This document shows positions 1 to 10,313 of a stretch of DNA of 64,000 nt, piece after piece. Numbering within the stretch: the first letter of the stretch is position 1; the number at the start of each line of letters is the position of its first letter. The DNA is from Mortierella sp. BCC40632. Lineage: Eukaryota; Mortierellomycota; Mortierellomycetes; Mortierellales; Mortierellaceae. The translations under genes and the position numbers were made by a program. The stretch spans positions 1,137,001-1,201,000 of the forward strand of contig WAEK01000002.1 in assembly GCA_011634665.1 (NCBI GenBank). Direction: 5' to 3'. Below the pieces are notes generated by a model. It searched no databases and was not told where the DNA came from. It saw only the letters and a program-made list of their open reading frames with translations.

Positions 1-631
1 GCGCCTCTAGGTCGATCCATTACGGCTTTCTTGTCTTTTGAGCAAGCGATGACATAGAAGTGATAGAACCTCCGAATCAAGAGAACGGTTCGACTCTTTA
101 TAAAGACTCATATCTGTAGATGGTACTTGTCGGGACAAAGTTGAGATCGACCCGATTCTGTTGGTTGTGGGAGGGGACTCGATAAAGTCGCTTTATTCTT
201 CAGGAACAAGTGGTTGGTTCACTACAATTGGAGAGACAGGAGGGTGAGACTTTGGGCTATCTTGGGTTTTGCCCGCATTGATTGTATGCAGGGTAGAGGC
301 TTCATATTGGAGGTGGGGTTGCAGACCAATCTCGGAAACTCATATGAGATCAAATCCAGCGCAAATAGTTTGGTAGAGATATGCGGCACAGCATGGCCGT
401 TAAGGTAGAACTCCGTGTGGGAAAAAACTCAATTGGCAGTCGTAAAGAGTGTCGTACCATCGTGGGATTCCCTCCCAAGAAAACCTCTAACAATCCAAGG
501 TCCAACAGCCGACGGAGAGTGTCAGTGCCGATCACTGGGTTATTTGTGCCAACAGCAATGTCCGTCGTTGATACACTCAAGTATGGTTCAAAATCCACTT
601 TATAAATCAGCAGCTTGAAGGAAGATTAATT
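1..631. other. Left edge, no gene recognised
   Basis: No reading frame here shows a recognisable domain or a convincing splice structure. Short frames of 60-80 codons exist on both strands but overlap one another and match no family I know. The base composition is more even than in other spacers, with no long homopolymers, so the stretch could hold an exon of a gene lying mostly to the left, or a decayed sequence. Confidence 0.4.
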
Positions 632-1078
632 CTAACTCATACGGCTCATGTATTCCAAGTGGATAAGTGGATAAGGTCTTCCTTGTCCGTCGAGTGGTGA
701 ACGGCCTGTGCGCTTGAAGCCCATTTTTTCATAGAAGCCAACTGCTTGACTGTTCTGCTCATTAACATCAGTTGTCATACTGGGATGAAGGGAAAGGCCA
801 TGACGCACGAGTGCAGCACCAATGCCAGTTCCACGGCTAGCCGGATCGACGAACAGTGCCTCCATATGTCCGTTGTCGATGAGCATGAAGGCCAGCGGGT
901 AATCATTGGCATCCACAGCAAACAGGAGCGGTGCCTTGGGTAGGAAGTCGCTCACCATCTCATCGAGAGCCTGGCGATCCTCGGGAGACAGAAAGTCATG
1001 CGTAGCATCAACCGCATGACGCCAAATTTCGACTGCACGTTCACCCTCTCTAGGACGGGAATCTCTGATAGTAATCAT
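632..1078 (-). CDS. GNAT-family N-acetyltransferase, bacterial YjaB-like
   Basis: Single-exon gene of 148 aa. The frame extends to 1105, but that codon is TTG; the first ATG is at 1078 and gives MITIRDSR, matching the start and roughly 147-aa length of enterobacterial YjaB. GNAT enzymes move an acetyl group from acetyl-CoA to an amine. The acetyl-CoA loop is seen as RGTGIGAALV, and the C-terminal part carries VNEQN, AVGFYEKMGF and TGRSPLDGQGRPYPL. The early VDATHDFLS is also a YjaB hallmark. These resemble bacterial members far more than the usual fungal GNATs. There is no intron although nearly every neighbour is intron-rich. A bacterial origin by horizontal transfer is inferred. The substrate is unknown. 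Family call is firm; transfer is a hypothesis. Confidence 0.88.
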   Translation of the reverse strand: MITIRDSRPREGERAVEIWRHAVDATHDFLSPEDRQALDEMVSDFLPKAPLLFAVDANDYPLAFMLIDNGHMEALFVDPASRGTGIGAALVRHGLSLHPSMTTDVNEQNSQAVGFYEKMGFKRTGRSPLDGQGRPYPLIHLEYMSRMS

Positions 1079-1166
1079 TGTTCCATTTTGGTTCCTTGAA
1101 GCCAAGTTGACAAACTTTCACTGAAGCAGCGTGGCTTGATTCTACACAAACCAATGAGCAGTCACT

Positions 1167-1168
<2 letters not shown>

Positions 1169-1203
<35 letters not shown>
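1169..1203. repeat. Poly-T tract, 35 bp
   Basis: An uninterrupted run of T lies in the spacer between the acetyltransferase start and the PINX1-like gene. Similar homopolymers recur across the window. Confidence 0.95.
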
Positions 1204-1252
1204 CTGGTAGACCTCTTTTCCATTTGCATCAGTTCACTCCATCAACAAAGCA

Positions 1253-2852
1253 ATGTCCCTGAAAGCGGCTCGTCATCCAAAGCAGCGCTTGTCTGCTGAC
1301 CCTCGCAACCTCCACTGGGCTAATGGTATACTATCAGAACCACCACTCTTCTCACCAGCAAAAATAACGGATACACACTCAACTCCTCTCAGCTGTGATA
1401 TTGACAACTATGCTTTTTTTCATCGACTCACTCTTTCTCACTTTACCGACTGCTTGTCAACGGAATAGACACAAACAAATTTGGATTCAAGATGATGGAG
1501 AAGATGGGCTGGGCCCAGGGCAAGGGATTGGGTGCCCGTGAAGATGGTGCTCAGGAACACGTCAAGGTTCGCCTGAAGGACAACAACCTTGGTGTCGGTG
1601 CCACCAAGAAATCTATCAACAACTGGCTTGGCAATACAGATGCTTTCAGTCGCCTCCTCGCTGATCTCAATGACCGTGTCGAGAAGGATTCGCAGGAAGA
1701 GTCGTCTAAAAAATCAGACAGCTCGAGCGATAGCAGCGACAGTGAAGTCGAGGCTCCCGAGCCGGAAGAGGCAGAAAAGTCTTCCAAGAAGAGCAAGAAG
1801 GAGAAAAAGTCCAGCAAGAAGGAGAAGAAGGACTCCAAGGAGAAGAAGGAAAAGAAGGAAAAGAAAGAAAAGAAGGAGAAGAAGGGAAAGAAAGAGAAGA
1901 AGGAGAAGAAGGAGAAGAAGGAAAAGTCTAGCAGTGAGGAAGACACAGACAGGAGCGGCCTCATGGCCGCCATCCAGGGACGCAAGGCGTAAGTTTGTTT
2001 CAAGGGACCACTTTATTTATTATGACCCAAGACTAGCTAGCGTGATGTCTGCTGAGGAAGTGATTAGTCTTTCATGCATTAACAATTGGAACTACACTTC
2101 CACCTTGGAAAATAGGTCAAGACACAAGTATCTGAAGAACAAACATGCAGCTATTCAGAACGCTGATCGCCTGAACGAGATTCTCGGTATCCGATCTGAG
2201 ACAAATTCTCCAAGCACCTCTGGAGTGTCAACGCCAGTGACTGAAGAGCCCAGGTCTGCCACTGACATTTTTGCCTCTCGTCTTCAACAAAACAGCAATG
2301 TTGGCAGCGCTAGTAAGTTCTCTTTTTCATAATGCCGAAAACAATCATGGCGGATTATATCTACTCTACTACTGGTCTGAAAAGGCCAAAGTCCGTCCGA
2401 TCTGAAGTAGCTGATTTTTTCTTTTTTTCTTTTCTTTTTGGTTGATTAATTTAGATAACTCTGATGACAATGAGCCTGCCCGACCATCGTTTGGAGGACT
2501 CGGATTTTCTACAACGGCAGGACTTGGATCTTCTGGAAATGGTGGATCAAACCTTCGAATTGGTTTTGTCAGATCGACCATGTCATTTGTTTCGTCAAGC
2601 CAACCCTCGACACCCCCTGAGACAAAGGTAGATGAGGCGCCGTCGGTCTCTACCCAAAAGGTTGACGATGAGAAGACCTCTGACTCTGCGGAAACCAAGA
2701 GCGACAAAAAGGAAAAGAAGGAGAAGAAGGAGAAGAAAGAGAAGAAGGAGAAGAAGTCAAAAGAGGACAAGGATGAAAGTGCCAAAAAGGACAAAAAGAG
2801 AAAGTCTTCGGGCGATGAAGACCGGTCAAGCTCCAAAAAGTCCAAGAAGTAA
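1253..2852 (+). CDS. PXR1: G-patch protein PINX1/Gno1-like, pre-rRNA processing
   Basis: Four exons: 1253-1325, 1469-1988, 2116-2312, 2455-2852; 395 aa. All introns are GT-AG and phases join exactly. Exon 1 encodes the conserved N-terminus (HPKQRLSADPRNLHWAN), and exon 2 opens with the rest of the G-patch (KMGWAQGKGLGAREDGAQ, then HVKVRLKDNNLGVGA), about residues 26-70. Human PINX1 and yeast Pxr1/Gno1 share this layout. They are nucleolar proteins that stimulate the DEAH helicase Prp43 in pre-rRNA maturation, and they also bind telomerase. Two long Lys/Glu (KKEKKEKK) tracts follow, one in exon 2 and one in exon 4, as expected of a nucleolar protein. SRHKYLKNKHAAIQNAD between them is the second conserved block. 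The gene is convergent with the carrier gene, 57 bp between stops. Confidence 0.9.
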
Positions 2853-2909
2853 CTACCCTCCACATTCTCATAGAAATCCTATAAATAAGCATTATTCTCA
2901 CTTTACATC

Positions 2910-4086
2910 TCAAACGAAGCTATGTGCCTTTAACCACTCGAACGTTGACATGGATATAGCCACACTTGGGATCATCCATAGGACCCTAGCCCCCATTCCT
3001 CGGGTAAAGCTCATTAGCCCTCCTTGCTTGAACATATGTTCAGCTATCCGCCTTGTGGAAGAGATATCTTCTGTCTTGGCCTGTAAAATTGATGTCTGCC
3101 ACCGAGTCTTCACCACATCGACTATATTCGATACGCTCGCCGCGACTCCGCATGCCACAGCTGCACAGCCAACGATCGTGAGAAAGGGTAGCGGTTTGGT
3201 CGAATGTATACGGTGATTATCATTGAGAGAGCTTGCATCGACGGAGGTTGTCGACGACAACTCCGTATGTTGGTTCCTTTGGGTACGATGCCATGCTATC
3301 TCTTTGAGGTGTTCATAAACCGCAAAGTATAGCATTGAATAGGGACTGATCCAAAGTGACAAGAGACGAGTGGTTAATTTGCTCCGCCCGTCAAAACCAA
3401 CAAAGGCACCTTTTAGAATAATATTCCAAAACATGCAAGTACTTTCGAGTGTACCCCCCCCCCCTCTCCCTTCCTCATTGTCCCACACACACTTACACAA
3501 ACACACCAAGAGTAATAAAATAACCACGATAAAATCCGAGAACGCCCTCTTGCCGATAGATCATTCGTGCTAGATCCCAAGTACTGGTTGATCGTGGAGT
3601 GGGATCAAGGCTAGTAGGTGTTGCTGATAATCTACTCTTGATTGATGATGAGACTGAGGGCTGAGACATATTTTCTACCTGCTGTTTCGACTTTAGGATT
3701 TCCATGGGTGTCCAGAAAAGACCCGATGCCACCTCTGCGACTAAACCACTCAGCATATGATTTAAAGTCGAGGACGACTCCAGCATAGACCGAGGAAACC
3801 CGGGTGCGAGAGATGTCGAAGCTGAAGAAAGGGTATCCTTGCATAGGTCATAGACTGAGAGATAAACCGAGAGACCGGGAACGCTCAAAGTCAGGGCAAT
3901 AGGCAATCCCCGATAGAGACCACCTGTCTTGGCAAGCGAAACAAAGGTCGGGAGAAGTGGTTGCGGAGTGTTGGAAACCTGGATCCGAGTTTTTAGAGTG
4001 TCAAGTGGATGGGTGCAGAGTCGCGAACAGAGCGCAGCCGCGCTGGAGGCAGCGATGTTGTGTAGGCTGTCGCTTGCGATAGGCAT
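2910..4086 (-). CDS. Mitochondrial carrier family (SLC25) protein
   Basis: Two exons, 4086-3497 and 3345-2910, joined in phase to give VFVPYSMLYF; 341 aa. Three tandem carrier repeats are visible. Repeat 1 has the signature PLDTLKTRIQ near residue 28. Repeat 2 has PMEILKSKQQ, with Glu in place of the usual Asp. Repeat 3 has NIVDVVKTRWQ, where the signature Pro is replaced. FYRGY and SVPGLSVYLSVYD are typical matrix-loop and even-helix elements. Members exchange metabolites across the inner mitochondrial membrane and need no cleaved presequence, which agrees with the hydrophobic N-terminus here. I cannot assign the substrate: the contact residues do not point to a transporter I recognise with certainty. 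Low-complexity Ser-rich loops sit between repeats 2 and 3. Confidence 0.9.
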
Positions 4087-4436
4087 TTTTCTTTTTTTCT
4101 TATTGTTATTGTTGACACTGAGAGAGAGAGAGAGAGTTTATAGGCAGCTGCAGGGTGGAGCGATATGAAGCAAAGTCAAAGGGGGGGAAAAGGAGGTGGA
4201 GGGGATGGAGGAGGAGGATGAAGGAGGTGGTAGGCAGCGGCCCAACGAGCAGATCGGGGCGGAGAGCGGGAAAGGGGCGGAGAGCGATGGACGATGGATG
4301 ATGAACGATGATGATTCATCTGCTGAAGAGCAAGATCGAACGCGGGCGAGGCATTCTCTTTTCTTGACTGGCCTTGATCGCGCCTTTGAGCACAGCTCAG
4401 CTCCGCAAGCGGGTGGCTGGCACACGAGCTGGAGGA

Positions 4437-4472
<36 letters not shown>

Positions 4473-4847
4473 CGAACGAAGGAGAGACGAGCGAGCGAGC
4501 GAGAGAGCGAACGAAACTCAGTGCTAAAATTGCTCTGATGCGATGCATCACTTCTTCTCTTTCTCTCTTTTTCTTTCTCTTTCTCTTTCCACTCTTTCCC
4601 AACTCACCACACACTCTACCACCTTCATCCGCAATCCCATCCAGTAGCCGTCTCTGCCGCATCCAAGTATCTTCTCTTTTTTTCTTTCTTTAATTTCATC
4701 CCTTGACATCCTAGCCCCATCAATTCTGCTTCTGCATCCCAACTTGCTCACGCCCCATTGGTCCGTCCACACGCCTCTTCACGAAGACAACTTTCAAGCT
4801 CCAGGACAGTCAATCCCAAACCGAATCAATTCTGGATCGACGGCACC
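4087..4847. promoter_or_regulatory. Divergent spacer between carrier and F-box genes
   Basis: About 760 bp between two divergent start codons, so it must hold both promoters. Visible content is GA-rich next to the carrier start, a (TG)14 microsatellite at 4442-4469, then a CT-rich block and the 5' leader of the F-box gene. I see no clear TATA box. Confidence 0.6.
4442..4469. repeat. (TG)14 microsatellite
   Basis: Perfect TG dinucleotide run in the divergent spacer. Confidence 0.95.
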
Positions 4848-7436
4848 ATGGACAAGTCCTCCATAGGCCCAATCGACTCTCAGGATGAATCCTTTGCCCA
4901 AAAAGTTTCCATCTGGCTCAAGGATTTCCGTGCTTCCAAGAAACTGTCTTTCGAAGGCAACGATGGTGACATGGACAGGAACAAAGACGCGGGCTCGAGC
5001 ACTCGCGTCAGGTCTGCATCCATGGATGCATATCCAAATGATGCAGCAGACAATGACATGAGAGGATCCCAGACGTACGAGATCCCCACCTGGGTTCATG
5101 AGGCCATCAAGCCAAGCTCGACCACATCAACATCCTCTCCAATTGCTCTACCGCAGCCGCAGCCATTGCATCACCCGTCGCCGCATCCAGAGCTCGCGCC
5201 ACATCAACAGCAACTTCATCAACCTCACTTACAGCGCCACCCCATCGTAGCGCCATCAACTCCGTCTCCAGTCTCTTTTGGAAACCCGGACGCCTTATCA
5301 AGTCGTGGTCAGTACTCTGCTGCCCATAGCCACAACGTCCATGTTACCTTTACGCCTCCGTCATCATCAGGTGCTACTGGCCATACTAGGTCAGACGGTG
5401 CCGCCGCTTCTGCCGGACAGAGCCGGACAGCAGATGCACTCTTGCCCCAGATGGCTGCTCTCTCTATGAACGAGAGTGTAGGTGTGGAAGAGCTGGCCTC
5501 GCCCCATTTGGCGCACCAGTATACGCTCATTAATGGCAACAATGGTCAGTCCGCAGCGCAGAAGAGAGCAGAAGCAAAGTTTAGGCAGCCTTGGCGAAGA
5601 ACCTATCCTGATGCCGTCTCGCCACGCAGGGCAGCCACTTCGGGCTATGGAGCGGGCTACTCCTCATCTCCATCGACCTCTGTGCGTCGCTCAGTCGCAG
5701 CAGCAGCAGCAGCAGCTACAGAGATGTCGTTGTCGACATCACAAGGTCAAAGTCATCACTTTTCGGGATCGTCCGCCACAGCCCCTGAACCAGAGCAGAA
5801 ATCGACCTTCTTCCTCCCACACGATATCTTGCTTGCCATCTTTTCCCATCTGCCACCCAGGGCAAATGCACAGCAGTACTACGATCGCACTCAACCATCG
5901 GATCTTATTGCCTGTTCACGCGTCAACATGGCCTGGAGGATAGCGGCTCTCTCAAGCATCTGGCAAACCATCCTATTGCCCGATCCTTTTGACCGGTCCT
6001 GCCGTCGATTGCTGCATCTGTTGGCAGCATCGCATGCGTCAGCTCAGATCACGCGCAGGAACTACGATATTACAGAGCTGGTTCAGAGGATCGAGATCGA
6101 CCTGTTGGAGGCGAAAGACCAGCAGCAGATCGATGCACATTTCTATCCACCTCAGGCACAAGTATACCACCACCATCATCATCATCATCACCACCACCAC
6201 CATCATCATCCTCACCACTCTCTCCGATCACAACTTGTGCAAGACTCAATCCAACCTATCACTCCACCTTCCCCTTCATCTCAGCAAGCGCGCTCACAGT
6301 CTCACCATCCTAGCCAGCAGAGTCAGGAGCAGCAACCAGACTCATCGCAAGACCCATCATCGCAGTCACCTCAGTCATCACCCTTCCCCAACCACCCACA
6401 CCACCCGTATCAGGCGTCACAACCTTCCTCCCCATCACGGCATTATGGGGATGGAGCCATGACCGAAAACTTGACGGCAATCCTTCAGTTTGTGTCTCCT
6501 TTCCGAACACTCTCGATCCAACTCCCACAAGAGATCGAACCCAATGCAGCGGATCAACTCACACGGATCGCATCTATACCAACACTGGAAGCAATTCTCG
6601 AAGGTGCAGCCGATGCCCATGTCCGAGAACTGGACATGCCTTCGCCCATGTATTCGAACGTGACAACATTCCCGGGAATGCTTCTTCTGATTGCAGGCCT
6701 GAAGAATCTCCGGTCATTGATCCTAGGCTATTCAAGTCGTGATTGGCCCTTGCTTCGAACCATCATTTCATTGCCCTCGCTAGAGAGCCTCTGTGTATTT
6801 GATAGTTGCTGGAGTAACCAAATCTGGATCTATCTTCTCTCGTCCATGGGATCACGGTTGCGGGGGCTAGCAGTCCTTCAAGGTCGACGACCTCTTCAAG
6901 GGATGGTACTTCGAGAGGGTATTGCACCATTTTGTCGAAATTTGACCTCACTCTCGATTCCATTTATTACTCTCTTGGCAGGACCTGACCCCGTATTGAC
7001 GAATGCAGATGTGATTCCTGTGATCAAGGCCTGTCATGGACTTCAATCCATTAATCTGGCAGGACAACGTCTTCTTGGAGATGCGGTTCTGGAAGCTATT
7101 GCAGATCTCTGGGGTCTACAAACATTGGATATCCGTGATTGTTCATTGATGACAGGTCAGACGGTCAAGTCTGTACGGTGGCAGTCAATCCGGAGAATGC
7201 GAGTCTCGGGATGTGATATTTCACAAGAATTTATGGATCTGATACTGAAGGCCTGGAGGAATGGACAAGTAGTTCGAAGGCGACAAGCTCCAGGTGGTAT
7301 GAACTGGTTTGCTTCTGTCTTGGATTTGAGTGCGGATGCTGAGGATCCGGTGGAGATGGGGTGGATTCGTCAGCGTGAAGATGAGCCGCCGCTAGATCTG
7401 GAGGAGGACCACTTCTTTGCTGACTGGTATTGCTAG
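4848..7436 (+). CDS. F-box / leucine-rich-repeat protein
   Basis: Single exon. The ATG at 4848 (CACCATGG context) gives 862 aa; an in-frame ATG at 4758 would add 30 residues and lies in leader-like sequence, so I prefer 4848. Residues 1-310 are Ser/Pro/His/Gln-rich and probably disordered. An F-box sits at about 320-375 (LPHDILLAIFSHLPP, then LIACSRVNMAWRIAAL). A 14-residue poly-His run lies near residue 440, followed by Ser/Gln/Pro-rich linker. From about 600 on, leucine-rich repeats are seen (LRSLILGYSS, LQSINLAGQRLLGDAVLEAI, LQTLDIRDCSLMTGQTV). F-box proteins of this type dock to Skp1-Cullin ubiquitin ligases and use the LRRs to hold substrates. Substrate unknown. The gene converges on ARB1. 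Confidence 0.85.
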   Translation: MDKSSIGPIDSQDESFAQKVSIWLKDFRASKKLSFEGNDGDMDRNKDAGSSTRVRSASMDAYPNDAADNDMRGSQTYEIPTWVHEAIKPSSTTSTSSPIALPQPQPLHHPSPHPELAPHQQQLHQPHLQRHPIVAPSTPSPVSFGNPDALSSRGQYSAAHSHNVHVTFTPPSSSGATGHTRSDGAAASAGQSRTADALLPQMAALSMNESVGVEELASPHLAHQYTLINGNNGQSAAQKRAEAKFRQPWRRTYPDAVSPRRAATSGYGAGYSSSPSTSVRRSVAAAAAAATEMSLSTSQGQSHHFSGSSATAPEPEQKSTFFLPHDILLAIFSHLPPRANAQQYYDRTQPSDLIACSRVNMAWRIAALSSIWQTILLPDPFDRSCRRLLHLLAASHASAQITRRNYDITELVQRIEIDLLEAKDQQQIDAHFYPPQAQVYHHHHHHHHHHHHHHPHHSLRSQLVQDSIQPITPPSPSSQQARSQSHHPSQQSQEQQPDSSQDPSSQSPQSSPFPNHPHHPYQASQPSSPSRHYGDGAMTENLTAILQFVSPFRTLSIQLPQEIEPNAADQLTRIASIPTLEAILEGAADAHVRELDMPSPMYSNVTTFPGMLLLIAGLKNLRSLILGYSSRDWPLLRTIISLPSLESLCVFDSCWSNQIWIYLLSSMGSRLRGLAVLQGRRPLQGMVLREGIAPFCRNLTSLSIPFITLLAGPDPVLTNADVIPVIKACHGLQSINLAGQRLLGDAVLEAIADLWGLQTLDIRDCSLMTGQTVKSVRWQSIRRMRVSGCDISQEFMDLILKAWRNGQVVRRRQAPGGMNWFASVLDLSADAEDPVEMGWIRQREDEPPLDLEEDHFFADWYC

Positions 7437-7811
7437 AGTCCTCTCTCTCTCTCTCTCCCCTTTTTTTCTTTTTCTTTTTTCTTTTTTTTTTTTTTTTTTT
7501 TTTTTTTACCACAGTCTTCTTTGCATGATTCATGTGCAGTTCTTTTTCTTGTCCGGTACCCTAACAATAAAAACATGGACATCAGTAATTTTTGGGTACT
7601 CTTCTTTCTCCTCTCATGTCTTTCATTACTCTAGAAACAAAAGGAAAAAAATTTAAATATATCTTTTTTTTTTTTTTTTTTTTTTTATGCACTCTTTATT
7701 GATGCCGCTACAGTAATACAGTGGAGAGGAGGAAAAATGCCAAATGGGAGGGAGTCGAATCGAATTTTTTTTTTTCTATCTTTTGTATTTTGTTTTGTTT
7801 TTGATTTTTGC
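7437..7811. other. Convergent 3' spacer with polyadenylation signal
   Basis: Holds the 3' ends of the F-box gene and ARB1. After the F-box stop there is a CT then poly-T block, an AATAAA at 7566-7571 on the plus strand, and a second T run at about 7669-7686. No ORF of interest. Confidence 0.6.
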
Positions 7812-10313
7812 TTAGTTGATAAGTCCGTTGTCACGGGCCTTCTTCTGAAGAACCTTCTTGTAATCAAGAATAGTACCATCAAAGATCGAGACACCCTTGT
7901 CAACAACAATAATCTGATCTGCAACCTCCTTCAACAGACGGAAGTCGTGAGAAACAAGGACAACACCTCCCGAGAAACTCTTGATCGCCTCTGCCAAAGA
8001 ATCAATAGACTCCATATCCAAGTGATTGGTAGGTTCGTCCAACAACAACATATGAGGACGCGACAAGGCCAACTCAGCAAAGACAAGACGGGTCTGGAGA
8101 CCGTGTGAGAGAGTACCGATGAGAGCAGTCTGATGAGCACCAGTCAAACCATAGCGACCAATCTGCTGGCGCCAGTGGTCAGTGTCCTGAGGCATTTCGG
8201 GGAAACGCTTGCGCAAGTAGTCGATGGGCGAGAGATCCATGTCGAGCTGATCTGCAGAGTGCTGGTTGTACTTGCCGAGCTTCAACTGGATGTGACGCTG
8301 GACACGACCCTCGGTCGCAGTCAACTCACCAGTCATCAACTTGAGCAAAGTCGACTTGCCGGCTCCGTTGGGACCGACAAGAGCGACACGCGAGTCCATG
8401 TCGATACCAAGGTTGACACCTTCGTAAAGGAGATCCTTCTTGAGGCCAGAGTAGGCGAATGAGACTTCATCAAAGGCAAGGACTGGAGGAGGGAGTTTGT
8501 CAGTGTCCGAGAACTTGAACTTGAAGATAAGTGGGGGGTCCACCTTCTCAATCAAACCAGCAGCCTCCATCTTGTCAATGATCTTCTGCTTGGACTTGGC
8601 CTGGCGAACCAAGTTGGCATAGGTACCGGCCGAAGCAATGAACTTCTTGATGTGAGCGATTTCCTCCTGCTGCTTGACATAGGCCTTCATCTGGTTGACC
8701 TCCAATTCGGCACGAGTCTTGACGTAGGTATCGTAGTTACCACCATAGTAGGTAAGCTGACGCTTGTGGGTCAAGTGCATGATGTTGGTGCAGACACCGT
8801 TCAAGAAATCCTGCGAGTGAGAAATAATGATCAAAATTCGATCATATCTGGAAAGGTAGTCCTCCAGCCACACACAGGCCTCGAGATCCAAGTGGTTTGT
8901 GGGCTCATCCAACAACAAAAGCGTAGGCTTGACGAACAGGGCCTTGGCAAGAGCGACACGCATGCGCCAACCTCCGGACATGTCCTTGGTGGCCTTGAGC
9001 ATGTCCTTCTTAGTGAAACCAAGACCGTGCAAGAGCTGCGAGGCACGAGTCTCGAAGGTGGAGGGATCCAACTCCTCAATACGCTCATAGACATCATCCA
9101 AGAGCGGGTTATCGGGGCCCTCCTCCGAGGCGAGAAGCTCCTCGGAAAGCTTTTCCAAACGCTCAACCTCCAGCTTGGCCTCGATCACAACACTCTCGAT
9201 GGCATTTTGGTCCGAAGGTGCGGCTTCCTCTTGCAACAGATAGATCTACACATATCGATATCGATAGAGAGAAGGGAGTAGTTTTGAAAAAAAAAATAGG
9301 ATGGAAGGGGTTGAGGATGATGATTAGCACACAACGGGGTTCTTTATCTCAAACACAACAGTCACTAGTACAAACACAAGATATATGCAAGGGGGGGTAG
9401 GAATCTCGCCGCAGGCGAACAAAAAATAGGATTTTTTTTTTTTTTTTTTGCTGCGGGAGCACAGGTCCTCTCTTTCGTTGGTAGGACGGGAGAAAGAGAA
9501 CGAGAGAACGAGAGAGCGGGGGAGGAGGGGGAGGACAAAAAAAAAAATAAGGCACGGGCAGCGGGCATGGTGCAGATCAAAGGCTCAGAACCCAAGCTTA
9601 CAACACTAGTGCTGTCCTCGGTTCATCACCTCGTGCTGTCACTGACGACAACCTCATGTCACTTTCTGTACTAGTGCATGGGGTGTAGTAGAGAGCTGGA
9701 AGAGAAAACTCAATTCTTCTCTCTGCTCTGTCTCCTTAGCTTTACTCCATACACCCAAACCACTCAATAGGTTCCAGTGGGTTGGGGTAAGAAAAGTCAA
9801 GACCAAGGTAGAGACTTCCACAGGGACAGAAACAAGAGATCAGACAGAAAAGGGGAAAGAATAAAAAAAAAAAAGAGAGATCAGGCAGATGAGACAACTT
9901 ACATCAATGTGCTCGGGGATGGGAACCTCACGGTTAGCAAGACATTCAAGGAAGGTGGACTTGCCAGATCCGTTGGCACCAATCAGACCATAACGACGAC
10001 CGTAGTTCAGGTCAATGTCCGTGTTGTTGATCAGCAAGCGGCCGTGGAACGAGAGCGAGAAGGACTCAATCTTAATATCACGGGAGAGAGGCTGCGATGT
10101 AAGGACACCGGTCGAGTTACGGTCATTCTCCTTCTTCTTGGCAATGTCGAGAGCGCTCATGGCAGGGCTGAGAGTATCTTCATCGTCGCCGCCGGGAATA
10201 GGAGTGTTACGGCCGGTGGTGGCAGGGGAGGAAGCGCCTGATGACTTCTTGGCAGCCTCACGAGCAGCCTTGGCTGCGAGACGCTTCTGCTTGGATGCCG
10301 AGATGGCGGACAT
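7812..10313 (-). CDS. ARB1: ABCF-type ATPase Arb1 (ABCF2), ribosome biogenesis
   Basis: Two exons, 10313-9903 and 9245-7812, separated by a 657-bp intron; 614 aa against about 610 in yeast Arb1. It is a soluble ABC protein with two nucleotide-binding domains and no membrane segments. Domain 1: Walker A GANGSGKST at 112-120, signature SGGW near 227, Walker B LLLLDEPTNHLD near 250. Domain 2: Walker A GPNGAGKST at 428-436, signature LSHGL (an unusual His), Walker B LLLDEPTNHLD and switch VSHDFRLL. The junction REVPIPEHID / IYLLQEE is diagnostic of Arb1/ABCF2. The N-terminus is Lys/Ala-rich (SKQKRLAAKAAREAAKK). Yeast Arb1 shuttles between nucleus and cytoplasm and is needed for both 40S and 60S maturation. 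Codon choice is strongly biased, fitting high expression. Confidence 0.95.

Noticed and set aside
75..110. GGTTCGACTC resembling a tRNA B box
   Set aside because: No A box, anticodon arm or acceptor stem can be built around it.
4138..4693. Overlapping frames of 165-174 codons on both strands
   Set aside because: They consist of simple-repeat translations (GT, GA, CT) and lie in a divergent promoter region.
8652..9281. 209-codon plus-strand frame
   Set aside because: Antisense shadow of ARB1 exon 2.
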